DNA from: Pseudomonas lurida
Lineage (GTDB): Bacteria > Pseudomonadota > Gammaproteobacteria > Pseudomonadales > Pseudomonadaceae
Direction: 5' to 3'
NCBI RefSeq assembly: GCF_013522705.1
Contig: NZ_JAAMRE010000006.1
Coordinates: 171,756 to 235,755, forward strand
Length of the DNA stretch: 64,000 nt
Below are positions 8,685 to 18,135 of the stretch, in pieces. The translations under genes and the position numbers were made by a program. The first letter of the stretch is position 1, and the number at the start of each line of letters is the position of its first letter. The notes under the pieces are model-generated. The model ran no database searches. It saw nothing but the letters and a program-made list of their open reading frames with translations, and was not told where the DNA came from.

Positions 8685-9479
8685 TTGGCCATGGACACCC
8701 CTTCGACTGCCGGCGCACAACTGCGCCAATTGCGCCGCCGCGCCAAGCTGAGCCAGTTGGAACTGGCGCTGGTCACCGGTGTGTCCCAGCGCCATCTCAG
8801 TTGCGTCGAAACCGGCCGCGCGAGGGCCAGCCCCGGCACGCTGCATAACCTGCTCAGCGCGCTGGACGCACCGTTGGAGCAGTGCAACCGCGTGTTCCTG
8901 GCGGCCGGCTACGCGCCGCGCTATACCGCCACTGCGCTCGCCGCGCCCGGCATGGCGGCGGTTCGCGAAGCCGTCAGCCATGTGCTGCATGCCAACAACC
9001 CCGCGCCGGCGATCCTGCTGGGCAGTCATTGGGAGGTACTGGCCGCCAATGCCAGCACTGGGGTGTTGTTTGAACTGGTCGGGATCGCGCCCCAAGCCAC
9101 TGACGGCCTGAACCTGATGGCCACGCTGCTACAGCCGGGCGGCCTGGGCGATCACTTGATCAATGCCGAAGAAATCCGCAGCGTGGCTTGGCAACGCGCC
9201 AGCCGCGAAGCGTTGGGTAACCCCGAGTTGGCCACGCTGTTGGCCGGCTTGCCGGCGCCGGACGTCACCGAATTGCCAGCGTCTATGCCGCCGCTGGTGC
9301 TGACGCGCGTCCGTTCGCGCCGGGGCGAGTTGAGCTTCCTATCGACCTTCACCACCTTCGGCATGCCCCAGGACATCACCCTCACCTCCTTGCGCATCGA
9401 ACACCTGATCCCCGCCGATGCGCACACGTGGGAAGTAATGCGCGGTGCCTATGCGGACTATTGCGCGCTGGTTTTGTGA
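8685..9479 (+). CDS. XRE-family regulator with MmyB-like ligand-binding domain
   Basis: 264 residues: an N-terminal Xre-type helix-turn-helix (LRRRAKLSQLELALVTGVSQRHLSCVETGR) followed by an MmyB-like C-terminal domain (ILLGSHWEVLAANAS, later ITLTSLRIEHLIPAD). Such proteins bind hydrophobic ligands and regulate neighbouring genes. AAGGAGG at 8671-8677 is 7 nt from a TTG (8685) and 13 nt from an ATG (8691), so the TTG is the better-spaced start although ATG is possible. It is divergent from the DUF2834 gene, its likeliest target. Confidence 0.8.
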   Translation: MAMDTPSTAGAQLRQLRRRAKLSQLELALVTGVSQRHLSCVETGRARASPGTLHNLLSALDAPLEQCNRVFLAAGYAPRYTATALAAPGMAAVREAVSHVLHANNPAPAILLGSHWEVLAANASTGVLFELVGIAPQATDGLNLMATLLQPGGLGDHLINAEEIRSVAWQRASREALGNPELATLLAGLPAPDVTELPASMPPLVLTRVRSRRGELSFLSTFTTFGMPQDITLTSLRIEHLIPADAHTWEVMRGAYADYCALVL

Positions 9480-9536
9480 AATATCTGTCCGTAGACTGCC
9501 GCCATACCTCCCCTCTGAAGGCGGCGAAAAAACGTG

Positions 9537-11243
9537 ATGCAAGTTACTGAAGTTTCCATTGCCCAGCTGCGCGCGGCGCTTGAATCCGGCCAGACCACTG
9601 CCGTTGAACTGGTCAAGGCCTACCTGGCGCGGATCGATGCCTATGACGGTCCGCAAACGGCCACCGCGCTGAACGCCGTGGTGGTGCGCAATCCCCAGGC
9701 GCTGGAAGAAGCGCGGGCGTCCGATGCGCGGCGAGCCAAGGGTGAGACCCTTGGGCCATTGGATGGCATTCCTTACACGGCCAAGGACAGTTACCTGGTC
9801 AAAGGCCTCACAGCGGCCTCCGGCAGCCCGGCGTTCGCCAAGCTGATGGCCTGTCGTGACGCGTTCACCATCGAACGCCTGCGCGCCGGTGGTGCGATCT
9901 GCCTGGGCAAGACCAATATGCCGCCGATGGCCAATGGCGGTATGCAGCGCGGCGTGTACGGCCGTGCCGAGAGCCCCTACAACGCCGATTACCTGACCGC
10001 GCCGTTCGCCTCCGGCTCGTCCAACGGTGCCGGTACCGCGACGGCGGCCAGTTTCGCCGCGTTCGGCCTGGCTGAAGAAACCTGGTCCAGCGGCCGTGGC
10101 CCGGCCTCCAACAACGGTCTATGTGCCTACACGCCGTCACGCGGGGTGATTTCGGTGCGCGGCAACTGGCCGTTGACCCCGACCATGGACGTGGTGGTGC
10201 CGTTTGCACGCACCATGGCCGACCTGCTGGAAGTGCTCGACGTGGTGGTCGCCGAAGACCCCGACACCCGTGGCGACCTGTGGCGCCTGCAACCCTGGGT
10301 GCCGATCCCCAGCGTTACCTCGGTGCGCCCTGCTTCCTATGCTGAACTGGCTGTCGACAGCACAACCCTGGCGGGTAAACGCTTCGGCGTGCCACGTATG
10401 TATATCAATGCCGACCCTGAGGCCGGCACCAGCGAAAAACCCGGTATCGGTGGCCCGACCGGGCAGAAGATCCACACCCGCGCGAGCGTGATTGACCTGT
10501 GGCAGGCCGCGCGCCAGGCGTTGGAAGCTGCCGGCGCGGAAGTGGTCGAGGTGGATTTCCCGCTGGTGTCCAACTGCGAAGGCGACCGCCCGGGCGCACC
10601 GACGGTGTTTACCCGTGGCCTGGTGTCCAAGCAGTTCCTGCACGATGAATTGTGGGAGCTTTCCGCATGGGCCTTCGACGATTTCCTGCGCGCCAATAAC
10701 GACCCGGCCCTCAACCGCCTGGCGGACGTCGACGGCCCGCAGATTTTCCCCCACGACCCCGGCACCCTGCCCAACCGCGAAGACGACCTCGCGGCCGGCA
10801 TGGACGAGTACGTGCGCATGGCCCAGCGCGGTATCACGCCGTGGAATGAAATCGCCAGCGTCCCCGACGGCCTTCGGGGCCTGGAACAGACCCGACGCAT
10901 CGACCTGGAAGACTGGATGGACAGCCTCGGCCTCGACGCGGTGCTGTTCCCCACCGTGGCCGACGTTGGCCCGGCGGATGCGGATATCAACGAAGCCAGT
11001 GCCGACATCGCCTGGAGCAACGGCATCTGGGTGGCCAACGGCAACCTCGCCATCCGCCACCTGGGCGTGCCTACCGTCACCGTACCGATGGGCGTGATGG
11101 CGGATATCGGCATGCCGGTGGGGCTGACGTTTGCCGGTCGGGCATACGATGACTCGGCGTTGCTGCGCTACGCCTCGGCGTACGAAGCCACCGGCAGCAA
11201 ACGCCTGATCCCACCGCGCACGCCGCCACTGAACGCACACTAA
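9537..11243 (+). CDS. Amidase-signature-family hydrolase
   Basis: 568-residue cytoplasmic amidase of the Ser-cisSer-Lys class, hydrolysing C-N amide bonds. The catalytic Lys lies in GIPYTAKDSY. The cis-Ser region is ASGSSNGAGT and the nucleophile region is EETWSSGRGPAS. The usual TDTGGS lead-in to the nucleophile is replaced by EETWSS, while the downstream R..PA residues are kept, so the protein is a divergent but apparently active subfamily member. The substrate is not inferable. GTG at 9534 and ATG at 9537 are adjacent possible starts; the ATG is used. Confidence 0.82.
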   Translation: MQVTEVSIAQLRAALESGQTTAVELVKAYLARIDAYDGPQTATALNAVVVRNPQALEEARASDARRAKGETLGPLDGIPYTAKDSYLVKGLTAASGSPAFAKLMACRDAFTIERLRAGGAICLGKTNMPPMANGGMQRGVYGRAESPYNADYLTAPFASGSSNGAGTATAASFAAFGLAEETWSSGRGPASNNGLCAYTPSRGVISVRGNWPLTPTMDVVVPFARTMADLLEVLDVVVAEDPDTRGDLWRLQPWVPIPSVTSVRPASYAELAVDSTTLAGKRFGVPRMYINADPEAGTSEKPGIGGPTGQKIHTRASVIDLWQAARQALEAAGAEVVEVDFPLVSNCEGDRPGAPTVFTRGLVSKQFLHDELWELSAWAFDDFLRANNDPALNRLADVDGPQIFPHDPGTLPNREDDLAAGMDEYVRMAQRGITPWNEIASVPDGLRGLEQTRRIDLEDWMDSLGLDAVLFPTVADVGPADADINEASADIAWSNGIWVANGNLAIRHLGVPTVTVPMGVMADIGMPVGLTFAGRAYDDSALLRYASAYEATGSKRLIPPRTPPLNAH

Positions 11244-11478
11244 CGTGTCCATCTGATTCTCGGCCAGGGGGAGGCAACGAGCATAGCGATGCGCCAGTTC
11301 GACAGGAAGCCGTACGTCCCCATGCACTGTATTAGGACGTCATACCAGTTAAATCGAACACGAAGCGCCTTATATTCAGGGATATTTCAAAATTTAATTT
11401 CCTTACCCTTTCAAAATATTGCATGGTTGTACGACGACATCGAATGTCGTCTCTCTCAACAACAATAAGGAACGCCCC

Positions 11479-11910
11479 ATGCAGAATATGAAAGTGCTGA
11501 TCGGTTTTCTGTGCCTGTTCAGCGGCTATGTCGCTGCCGCCCCCGCCGCCGATGACAAGGACGTCGCCCAAGCCGTCGACCACCTGACCCAAGCCATGCT
11601 GCACAAGGACATCAATCAGTTACAGGCCCTCACCGCCGAAAAGCTGACCTACGGCCACTCCAGCGGCAAGATTCAGAACAAGCAGGAATTCATCGCCGAC
11701 ATCGAGACCGGCCGCAGCGGCTTCAAGACTCTGGAAATGCAGAAGCAGACCATCACCTTGAGCGGCGATACCGCGCTGGTGCGCAATCACTTTCACGCCC
11801 AGGCGGTGAACAGCGGTGTCGAGGTGCCCACCGATATCGAGAACTTCCAGGTCTGGCAGAAACACAAAGGCCACTGGCTGCTGATCGGCCGTCAGGCCTT
11901 CAAGTTCTGA
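11479..11910 (+). CDS. Exported SnoaL/NTF2-like protein (DUF4440 type)
   Basis: 143 residues with a cleavable signal peptide (KVLIGFLCLFSGYVAAAPA) and a single SnoaL/NTF2-like domain (AVDHLTQAMLHKDINQLQAL, ending GHWLLIGRQAFKF). The fold serves as an enzyme or binding scaffold, and no catalytic residues can be assigned. The start is set by AAGGA about 8 nt upstream of ATG 11479. The 235-bp gap before it is AT-rich and carries a perfect 8-bp hairpin, GACGACAT (11433-11440) and ATGTCGTC (11444-11451), in the presumed leader. Confidence 0.75.
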   Translation: MQNMKVLIGFLCLFSGYVAAAPAADDKDVAQAVDHLTQAMLHKDINQLQALTAEKLTYGHSSGKIQNKQEFIADIETGRSGFKTLEMQKQTITLSGDTALVRNHFHAQAVNSGVEVPTDIENFQVWQKHKGHWLLIGRQAFKF

Positions 11911-11932
11911 TTCCCCGGTGAGCCGGCGCGGC

Positions 11933-13273
11933 TCACCACATCACGGCACTGCGCACCTTGAGCAATGCTTCGCGCAGTGCCGGCATGTCCACCGACCCCA
12001 GGGCCAGGCGCAGTGCATGCGGCACATGGGTCGAGACCGCGAACGGCTCGGCGGTGGACACCGACACGCCCTGGCGCTGCAGTTGCATCGCCACCTGATC
12101 GGCGCGGGCATCTTCGGCCAGGGGCAGCCATAAGAAATACGAAGAGGGATGAGCGGTGTAAGCCAGCCCCTTGAGCACCTGGGCCGCCAACGCCTGGCGC
12201 GCCCGCGCATCCTCGCGCTTTTGCGCTTCCAGCTGTGCCACGGTGCCGTCTTCGAGCCAACCCACGGCGATTGCGCTCATGACGCCGGGCACGTTCCAGG
12301 TGGTCGCCATGACGCTGCGCTCCAACGCCTTGACCCAGGCCGGTGGCGCGGCGACAAATCCTACCCGCAGGCCAGTGGCGACACTTTTGGATAACCCGCC
12401 GACATACACCGTGCGCTCCGGCGCCAGCCTGGCCACGGGTGGCGGCGCGTCCTCGGCGAGAAACGCGTAGGCCGCGTCCTCGATAATCATCAGATTGTGT
12501 TGTTGGGCGATGTGCACCAACCGCTCGCGCTGCGCCAGGTCCATTACCCAGCCAAGTGGATTATGCAACGTCGGCATGCTGTACACCGCGCGCACCGGAC
12601 GGCGACGACACAACGCCTGCAGGGCGTCCAGGTCCGGGCCGTGGGCGTTGGCCGGCAGGGCCAGGATTTCCAGGTGCAGCGTGTCGGCCAGCACCTTGAA
12701 CCCCGAGTAGGTCAGCGCATCGACAGCAATCACATCGCCGGGCTTGAGCAGCGCCATCATCGTCACCGCCAGGCCATGTTGCGCGCCGCTGACCACCAGC
12801 ACCTGGTCGGCGGTTACGCATAATCCGCGGCTAAGCAAATGCCGAGCGACAGCGGCGCGCTCGTGCACGCGGCCGGCGTGCGGCTGGTAACGCAGCAATG
12901 CCTCCAGGTCGCCCGACAGCGCCAACTGACGCAAAGCCGTGCGCAGCAGGTCAGCCTGACCAGGCAACGACGGGTAGTTGAAATTCAGGTCGAGCAGCCC
13001 CGCCGCCACGTTCATCTGCCCGCTGCCCTGCCCCGGCGGCAAGGCGATTTCACGCACAAACGTACCGCGTCCGGTTTCGCCACTGACCAGGCCCATGACC
13101 TCCAGCTCGGTGTACACCCGGCTCGCGGTGGCCAGCGCAAGGCCATGTTCGGCGGCCAACTGACGGTGCGTGGGCAGCCGAGTACCGGGCGCCATCGCGC
13201 CTGAGCGAATTGCCTGGGCGAAGCGATCGACCAGCAGTTTGTAACGGGCTCGTGGCATGCAAGGTGTATCCAT
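11933..13273 (-). CDS. MocR-type regulator (GntR helix-turn-helix plus aminotransferase domain)
   Basis: 446 residues: an N-terminal GntR winged helix (LPTHRQLAAEHGLALATASRVYTELE) fused to a class-I aminotransferase-like domain with the PLP-lysine region GGLSKSVATGLRVGF. MocR proteins sense PLP or amino-group ligands and usually control an adjacent gene. Here the divergent gene is an EamA exporter 75 bp away, and the spacer has a short dyad (ACAAT 13275-13279, ATTGT 13286-13290) overlapping the start of this gene. The start is taken at MDTPCMPRARYKLL. Confidence 0.85.
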   Translation of the reverse strand: MDTPCMPRARYKLLVDRFAQAIRSGAMAPGTRLPTHRQLAAEHGLALATASRVYTELEVMGLVSGETGRGTFVREIALPPGQGSGQMNVAAGLLDLNFNYPSLPGQADLLRTALRQLALSGDLEALLRYQPHAGRVHERAAVARHLLSRGLCVTADQVLVVSGAQHGLAVTMMALLKPGDVIAVDALTYSGFKVLADTLHLEILALPANAHGPDLDALQALCRRRPVRAVYSMPTLHNPLGWVMDLAQRERLVHIAQQHNLMIIEDAAYAFLAEDAPPPVARLAPERTVYVGGLSKSVATGLRVGFVAAPPAWVKALERSVMATTWNVPGVMSAIAVGWLEDGTVAQLEAQKREDARARQALAAQVLKGLAYTAHPSSYFLWLPLAEDARADQVAMQLQRQGVSVSTAEPFAVSTHVPHALRLALGSVDMPALREALLKVRSAVMW

Positions 13274-13347
13274 GACAATTTTTTGATTGTGCCAATGCTC
13301 GCTCCTAGGATGACGCCCACGCAACTTCTCTTTTTCAGGCAGACCTC

Positions 13348-14232
13348 ATGGAACATACGCTCGACACCCCGGACACCCGCGCACAGGGCTGGATCAACGG
13401 TTTTATCGGCGTGGTGATTTTCAGCGGTTCACTGCCGGCCACGCGCCTGGCGGTAATGGAATTCGACCCGGTGTTCCTGACCGTGATCCGCGCCACCCTC
13501 GCCGCGCTGCTCGCGGTAGTGCTGCTGTGGGTGTTCAAGGAAAAACGCCCCACACGCCAACAGTGGCTGCCCCTGGTCATCGTTTCGCTGGGCGTGGTGA
13601 TTGGTTTTCCCCTGCTGACTGCCCTGGCGCTGCAATACGTGACCTCAGCCCATTCCATTGTGTTTATCGGGCTGTTGCCGCTGGCCACGGCGGTGTTTGC
13701 GGTGTGGCGCGGTGGCGAGCGGCCGCGCCCGGTATTTTGGTTGTTCTCACTGTTGGGCAGCGCGCTGGTGGTGGGCTACGCCTTCGCGCAGGGCCTGACC
13801 GCCGCCCCGGCCGGTGACCTGCTGATGCTACTGGCGGTGCTGGTGTGCGGCCTGGGATACGCCGAGGGCGCCACGCTGTCGCGCAGCCTGGGCGGTTGGC
13901 AGGTGATCTGTTGGGCGCTGGTGGTGGCGCTGCCGGTAGTGGCGCCACTGAGCCTGCTGCTGGCGCCGTCGAGTGTCACCGCGATCAGCCTGCCGGCGTG
14001 GCTGAGCCTGGGCTACGTGGCGTTGTTCAGCATGTTGCTCGGCTTTGTATTCTGGTATCGCGGCCTCGCTCAGGGCGGTATCGCCGCGGTCGGCCAGTTG
14101 CAGTTACTGCAACCATTCTTCGGCCTGGCGCTGGCGGCTTGGCTGCTGCATGAACAGGTCAGCCCAGGCATGCTGTTGGTGACGCTGCTGGTGATCGCGT
14201 GCGTGGCGGGCGCCAGGCGTTTTGCGCGGTGA
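13348..14232 (+). CDS. EamA/DMT-family transporter
   Basis: 294-residue drug/metabolite transporter with ten hydrophobic helices arranged as two EamA repeats (the first spanning about 15-140, the second 150-290). Members export amino acids or metabolites across the inner membrane. It is divergent from the MocR regulator, which suggests control by a PLP- or amine-related signal. The substrate is unknown. Confidence 0.83.
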   Translation: MEHTLDTPDTRAQGWINGFIGVVIFSGSLPATRLAVMEFDPVFLTVIRATLAALLAVVLLWVFKEKRPTRQQWLPLVIVSLGVVIGFPLLTALALQYVTSAHSIVFIGLLPLATAVFAVWRGGERPRPVFWLFSLLGSALVVGYAFAQGLTAAPAGDLLMLLAVLVCGLGYAEGATLSRSLGGWQVICWALVVALPVVAPLSLLLAPSSVTAISLPAWLSLGYVALFSMLLGFVFWYRGLAQGGIAAVGQLQLLQPFFGLALAAWLLHEQVSPGMLLVTLLVIACVAGARRFAR

Positions 14233-14331
14233 TACACCGTCTCTGGGCGGCATCATTACCTCAGCGTTTTATTCCCATTCCTCGTTTGTCCTGCTAAACA
14301 GAGTTATCGCCACGGAATAAAAGGATGCGAC

Positions 14332-14826
14332 ATGCACGCCCCTTCACTGCAGGACACCACCGCGCCGGAAGGCGTCTGTTACGGCTGCGGCAGCAGCAAT
14401 CCCCACGGCCTGCACATCAAGAGCCGCTGGGATGAAGACCGCGTCCATGTGATTGCCGAGCACCAGCCGGACGCCCGCTACTGCGGCTGGCCGGACTTGG
14501 TGTATGGCGGCCTGATCGCGATGCTGGTGGACTGCCACTCCAACTGGACCGCCATGGCTTATCACTACCAGGCCGAACAACGCGAACCCGGCAGCGAGCC
14601 GCGCATCGACTGCGTCACCGGCAACCTGGGCATCAAATTCATCAAGCCCACCCCCATGGGCGTACCGCTGACCTTACGCGCGCGGGTCGAGGGCGATGTC
14701 GGGCGCAAAACCCAGGTGATCTGCGAGGTGTACGCCGGCGGCGTACTCACGGCCATCGGCGATTCGGTATTTGTGCGTGTCGATACCGGCCAGTTGGCCG
14801 CCGCTGCCCACGGTCGCACCGACTGA
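14332..14826 (+). CDS. PaaI-type hotdog thioesterase
   Basis: 164 residues with a hotdog fold like acyl-CoA thioesterases: GGLIAMLVDCHSNWTAM forms the conserved central helix, followed by DCVTGNLGIKFIKPTPMG. An N-terminal CYGCGSSNPHGL stretch is typical of this subgroup. AGGA precedes ATG 14332. It is followed after 45 nt by a dienelactone hydrolase gene on the same strand, so the two may be cotranscribed. The acyl substrate is unknown. Confidence 0.78.
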   Translation: MHAPSLQDTTAPEGVCYGCGSSNPHGLHIKSRWDEDRVHVIAEHQPDARYCGWPDLVYGGLIAMLVDCHSNWTAMAYHYQAEQREPGSEPRIDCVTGNLGIKFIKPTPMGVPLTLRARVEGDVGRKTQVICEVYAGGVLTAIGDSVFVRVDTGQLAAAAHGRTD

Positions 14827-14870
14827 ATCCGGGTACCTTTCACTGCCACCGTTTAGCGAGGACTGCATCG

Positions 14871-15758
14871 ATGGAACGCTTGAGCGCCAAAGACTTCGCC
14901 CCCGAACTGCTGGAACTCTATGACGGCTATGCCCATGGCACGATCAACCGTCGCGAGTTTCTCGACCGCGCCGCGCTGTTCACTTTCGGCGGGCTGACCG
15001 CGTCGGCGTTGCTGGCGGCGCTGAGCCCCGACTATGCCCTGGCCGAACAGGTGAAATTCACCGACCCTGCCATCGTCGCCGACTACATCACCTACCCCTC
15101 GCCTCAGGGCCACGGCACAGTACGCGGCTATCTGGTGCGCCCGACACATGCCAGCGGCAAGCTGCCGGCGGTGGTGGTGGTGCATGAAAATCGCGGTTTG
15201 AACCCCTATATCGAAGACGTCGCGCGGCGCCTGGCCAAGGCCGGATTCATCGCCCTGGCGCCGGACGGCCTGACCTCGGTCGGCGGTTACCCCGGCAATG
15301 ATGAAAAAGGCAAGGCGCTGCAAGAGCAAGTCGACCCGACCAAACTGATGAACGATTTCTTCGCGGCCATCGAATGGCTGATGAAGCACGACAGCGGCAA
15401 CGGTAAGGTCGGTATCACCGGTTTCTGTTATGGCGGCGGGGTAACCAATGCGGCCGCGGTGGCCTATCCCGAACTGGGCGCTGCTGTGTCGTTTTATGGG
15501 CGCCAACCGGACACGAAGGACGTTGCACGCATCAAGGCGCCGATCATGCTGCACTTCGGCGAGCTGGACACGCGCATCAACGAAGGCTGGCCGGCCTATG
15601 AACACGCGTTGAAGGCGGCCGGAACCCTCTATGAGGCGTATATCTACCAGGGCGCCAACCATGGCTTTCACAACGACTCGACACCGCGTTACGACGACGC
15701 GGCGGCGAACCTGGCGTGGGAGCGCACATTGGGGTGGTTTCGCAAATACCTGGCGTGA
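14871..15758 (+). CDS. Dienelactone hydrolase family protein (YghX-like), Tat signal
   Basis: 295 residues. The N-terminus has a twin-arginine-type motif (NRREFLDRAALF) followed by a hydrophobic stretch, pointing to Tat export. The catalytic domain has the Cys nucleophile elbow GFCYGGG, the acid in FGELDTR and the histidine in GANHGFHND, and the pattern VVHENRGLNPYIEDVARRLA is characteristic of YghX-like proteins. It probably hydrolyses an ester or lactone; the substrate is unknown. GAGGA lies upstream of ATG 14871. Confidence 0.85.
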   Translation: MERLSAKDFAPELLELYDGYAHGTINRREFLDRAALFTFGGLTASALLAALSPDYALAEQVKFTDPAIVADYITYPSPQGHGTVRGYLVRPTHASGKLPAVVVVHENRGLNPYIEDVARRLAKAGFIALAPDGLTSVGGYPGNDEKGKALQEQVDPTKLMNDFFAAIEWLMKHDSGNGKVGITGFCYGGGVTNAAAVAYPELGAAVSFYGRQPDTKDVARIKAPIMLHFGELDTRINEGWPAYEHALKAAGTLYEAYIYQGANHGFHNDSTPRYDDAAANLAWERTLGWFRKYLA

Positions 15759-15853
15759 GAGCGACTGTGAGCGGGGTTGCCCGCCTGGAGCTGGAACATA
15801 AAACGCTTCTTGCAGTGAGCAGGCTTGCCCTGCTCATAACAGCAAGCTGAGGG

Positions 15854-17038
15854 TCAGTGTTCCAGGGCATATCGCCGGCAGTGGTTGAGGTAGCCTTGCT
15901 CATGGCTGCCTACCAGTTGCACCACGCTGGTCCATAACCACGACGGCGCGTCCAGTTGCCGGGTGCGGTTCTCCTGGAGGACCGCCATCCAGGCCTTGCG
16001 GGTGGCGCGGTCCATCTGTCGGGCGTGGGCGATACCGACCACGCGGGCCAGGTAACCGGCGGCGTGCATGGCGTCGGTTTCGCTCAGTTCGTCCAGTTCC
16101 AGCTTCATGTCCTGGGGCAGCAGTTCCCGGATAAAAAAACCATGGTCCAAAAAGCGCGTCGCCACCATGCGTTCGCCCAATCCCGGCGACAACTGACGCG
16201 CGCCCTCAACCACGCGGCGACCATTGTCTCGTGGCATCTTCGCCCGGGACGCACGGGGTGCCGCCGCGCCCACGGCTTCCTTGATATCGATCAGGCAGTA
16301 CTCCTGATCATCTTTGTCACCCACACCGAGCAACACTGCATAACGCAGCAGCCCGAGGGAACTGCAGCCCTTGACCCAATACGCCGAGTCCAGCAACTCG
16401 ACCTTGGCATCCTTGGGCCGCCCCTTGAGCGAGGTGACCAACTGCTGAATGTCATCCGAGGCGCAGACGTTTTCCAACGCACTTTTTTCCGCCCGCGACA
16501 GCGACCAGAAGTGTTTGCCCAGCGGGATCGTCGGCCGCACGCTCTCGATCCGTTCACGCGCCAAATGCTTCCAGGTACGCGCCACCGCGCTGCGCATGCC
16601 GGCCTTGACCTGGGAGGGGCGTGGCGGGGCTTCGTCCGGCTTGTCTTTGAAGGCTTGTTCGTAACCCTGCATCATTTCTTCGAGCATGCGTGCGGTGGTC
16701 ACCCCTGGCAGGTCCGAGCCACGCGCGGCCGTGGCCAGGGACAGGGCCAGGCGCACCAGGTCATGGGCCGGGTTGCCGATCACCGTTTGGTCGAGGTCGC
16801 GGATATGCATGTCGATGCGGCCGTCGGTGTCCCCGGTCGGGCCCAGATTACCGGCGTGGCAGTCGCCACAGATCCAAATCGCCGGGCCATGGGGCAAGCG
16901 GCGTCCGGGCAGGCTGTGCAGCCACTCGTAGAATTGCACGGTGCTGCCCCGCACATAGGCGTGGGCCGAGCGCGCCATCTTCAGATTGCGCAGTTGAGTC
17001 AGGTGCGGCATGCGGGCGGAGGGGCGCGGAATTTTCAT
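15854..17038 (-). CDS. DUF2252 family protein
   Basis: 394 residues with the DUF2252 signature: FYEWLHSLPGRRLPHGPAIWICGDCHAGNLG, then DLDQTVIGNPAHDLVRLALSLA. The GDCHAGN and DLDQ motifs resemble the catalytic and metal motifs of protein-kinase-like phosphotransferases, but the biochemical role of the family is not established. It lies 61 bp upstream of nothing on its own strand; the next gene toward its start is ampR, also on the minus strand. Confidence 0.8.
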   Translation of the reverse strand: MKIPRPSARMPHLTQLRNLKMARSAHAYVRGSTVQFYEWLHSLPGRRLPHGPAIWICGDCHAGNLGPTGDTDGRIDMHIRDLDQTVIGNPAHDLVRLALSLATAARGSDLPGVTTARMLEEMMQGYEQAFKDKPDEAPPRPSQVKAGMRSAVARTWKHLARERIESVRPTIPLGKHFWSLSRAEKSALENVCASDDIQQLVTSLKGRPKDAKVELLDSAYWVKGCSSLGLLRYAVLLGVGDKDDQEYCLIDIKEAVGAAAPRASRAKMPRDNGRRVVEGARQLSPGLGERMVATRFLDHGFFIRELLPQDMKLELDELSETDAMHAAGYLARVVGIAHARQMDRATRKAWMAVLQENRTRQLDAPSWLWTSVVQLVGSHEQGYLNHCRRYALEH

Positions 17039-17099
17039 GAACAGCCTCAGGTCGGGGCCACAGTAGATCGCCGAGCCAGCGAGAATGTTTCATTTTGTT

Positions 17100-18002
17100 T
17101 CAAGAAGATGGCAGAAGGACAGCTTCGTCTTCACCGGCCTGGGTTTGCAGCCAGCCCTTGAACGCCAGCATCGCCGGTGTCTCGGCCCTGGACTGCAGGC
17201 GCGTCAACCAATAGCTGCCGGTGGTAATGCCCACGTCGAAAGGCTGGCGAATCAGATCGTTTTCCAATTGCCGCGCAAACATCACCGCCGGTGCCAACGC
17301 CACCCCGATCCCCTGCAACGCGGCATCCATCATCGCCAGCGAAGAGTCGAACACGATACTGCGTGGCACAAGGGTATCGGCGGGCAACCCAGCGGCGTGA
17401 AACCACAGGTTCCATTCATCGGCGCGGTAGGAGCGCAGCAGCGTGTGCTTCAACAGGTCGTGCGGCGCGTGCAGGTGCTCGGCGATCGCCGGGATGCACA
17501 GCACCGTCAGCGGCGCCGCCAGCACGTGGCAGGCATCGGTGCCATGCCAGGCACCGGCGCCGAAACGTACTGCGTAATCCAGGCCTTCGGCAGCCACATC
17601 GACACGGTTGTTGTGGGTGGACAGGCGCAGGTCGATCAGCGGGTAACGTGCCTGAAAGTCCGAAAGGCGCGGCAACAGCCAGCCCACCGCGAAGGTGCCC
17701 ACCGCACCCACGGTCAGCACTTCGCGGTAATGCCCGCCTTCGAACTGCCCCAGGGTCTGGGCGATGCGGTCGAAGGATTCACGCAGCACCGGCAGCAGGG
17801 TTTCGCCTTCGCGGGTGAGCATGAGCCCGCGCGGCAGGCGCTTGAACAAAGTGACATTGAGTTGGGCTTCCAGGCTTTTTACCTGATGGCTGACCGCCGC
17901 CTGGGTAACGCACAGCTCGATGGCGGCGCGGGTGAAGCTCAGGTGGCGAGCCGAAACCTCGAAGGCGCGCAGGGCATTGAGGGGCAAATGGGAACGCAAC
18001 AT
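17100..18002 (-). CDS. ampR: LysR-type regulator AmpR
   Basis: 300-residue LysR regulator that matches P. aeruginosa AmpR over much of its length: LPLNALRAFEVSARHLSFTR, ELCVTQAAVSHQVKSLE, GGHYREVLTVGAVGTFAVGW, RLSTHNNRVD, LLRSYRADEW and SYWLTRLQSR. AmpR senses muropeptides released by peptidoglycan recycling and activates ampC. It is divergent from a class C beta-lactamase gene, the canonical arrangement for inducible AmpC. The winged helix-turn-helix occupies about residues 5-65. Confidence 0.93.
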   Translation of the reverse strand: MLRSHLPLNALRAFEVSARHLSFTRAAIELCVTQAAVSHQVKSLEAQLNVTLFKRLPRGLMLTREGETLLPVLRESFDRIAQTLGQFEGGHYREVLTVGAVGTFAVGWLLPRLSDFQARYPLIDLRLSTHNNRVDVAAEGLDYAVRFGAGAWHGTDACHVLAAPLTVLCIPAIAEHLHAPHDLLKHTLLRSYRADEWNLWFHAAGLPADTLVPRSIVFDSSLAMMDAALQGIGVALAPAVMFARQLENDLIRQPFDVGITTGSYWLTRLQSRAETPAMLAFKGWLQTQAGEDEAVLLPSS

Positions 18003-18135
18003 CAGCTAGCCCAAATTTTTCTAATGGCTGGGACGAGATATCATCGTTTGTCGAGTCAGTGAAATCCACCTAGATTTGCGGCGCCTGCGCAGGCCTTGAT
18101 TGTCATCGCACCACTTATTAGGGAAGCCAACCACC
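18003..18135. promoter_or_regulatory. ampR-ampC divergent control region
   Basis: 133-bp intergenic region containing CCCAAATTTTTCT near the ampR start. The AAATTT core (18013-18018) resembles the AAATTT in enterobacterial AmpR operators. Assignment as the AmpR site rests on gene arrangement and this short core only. Confidence 0.45.
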
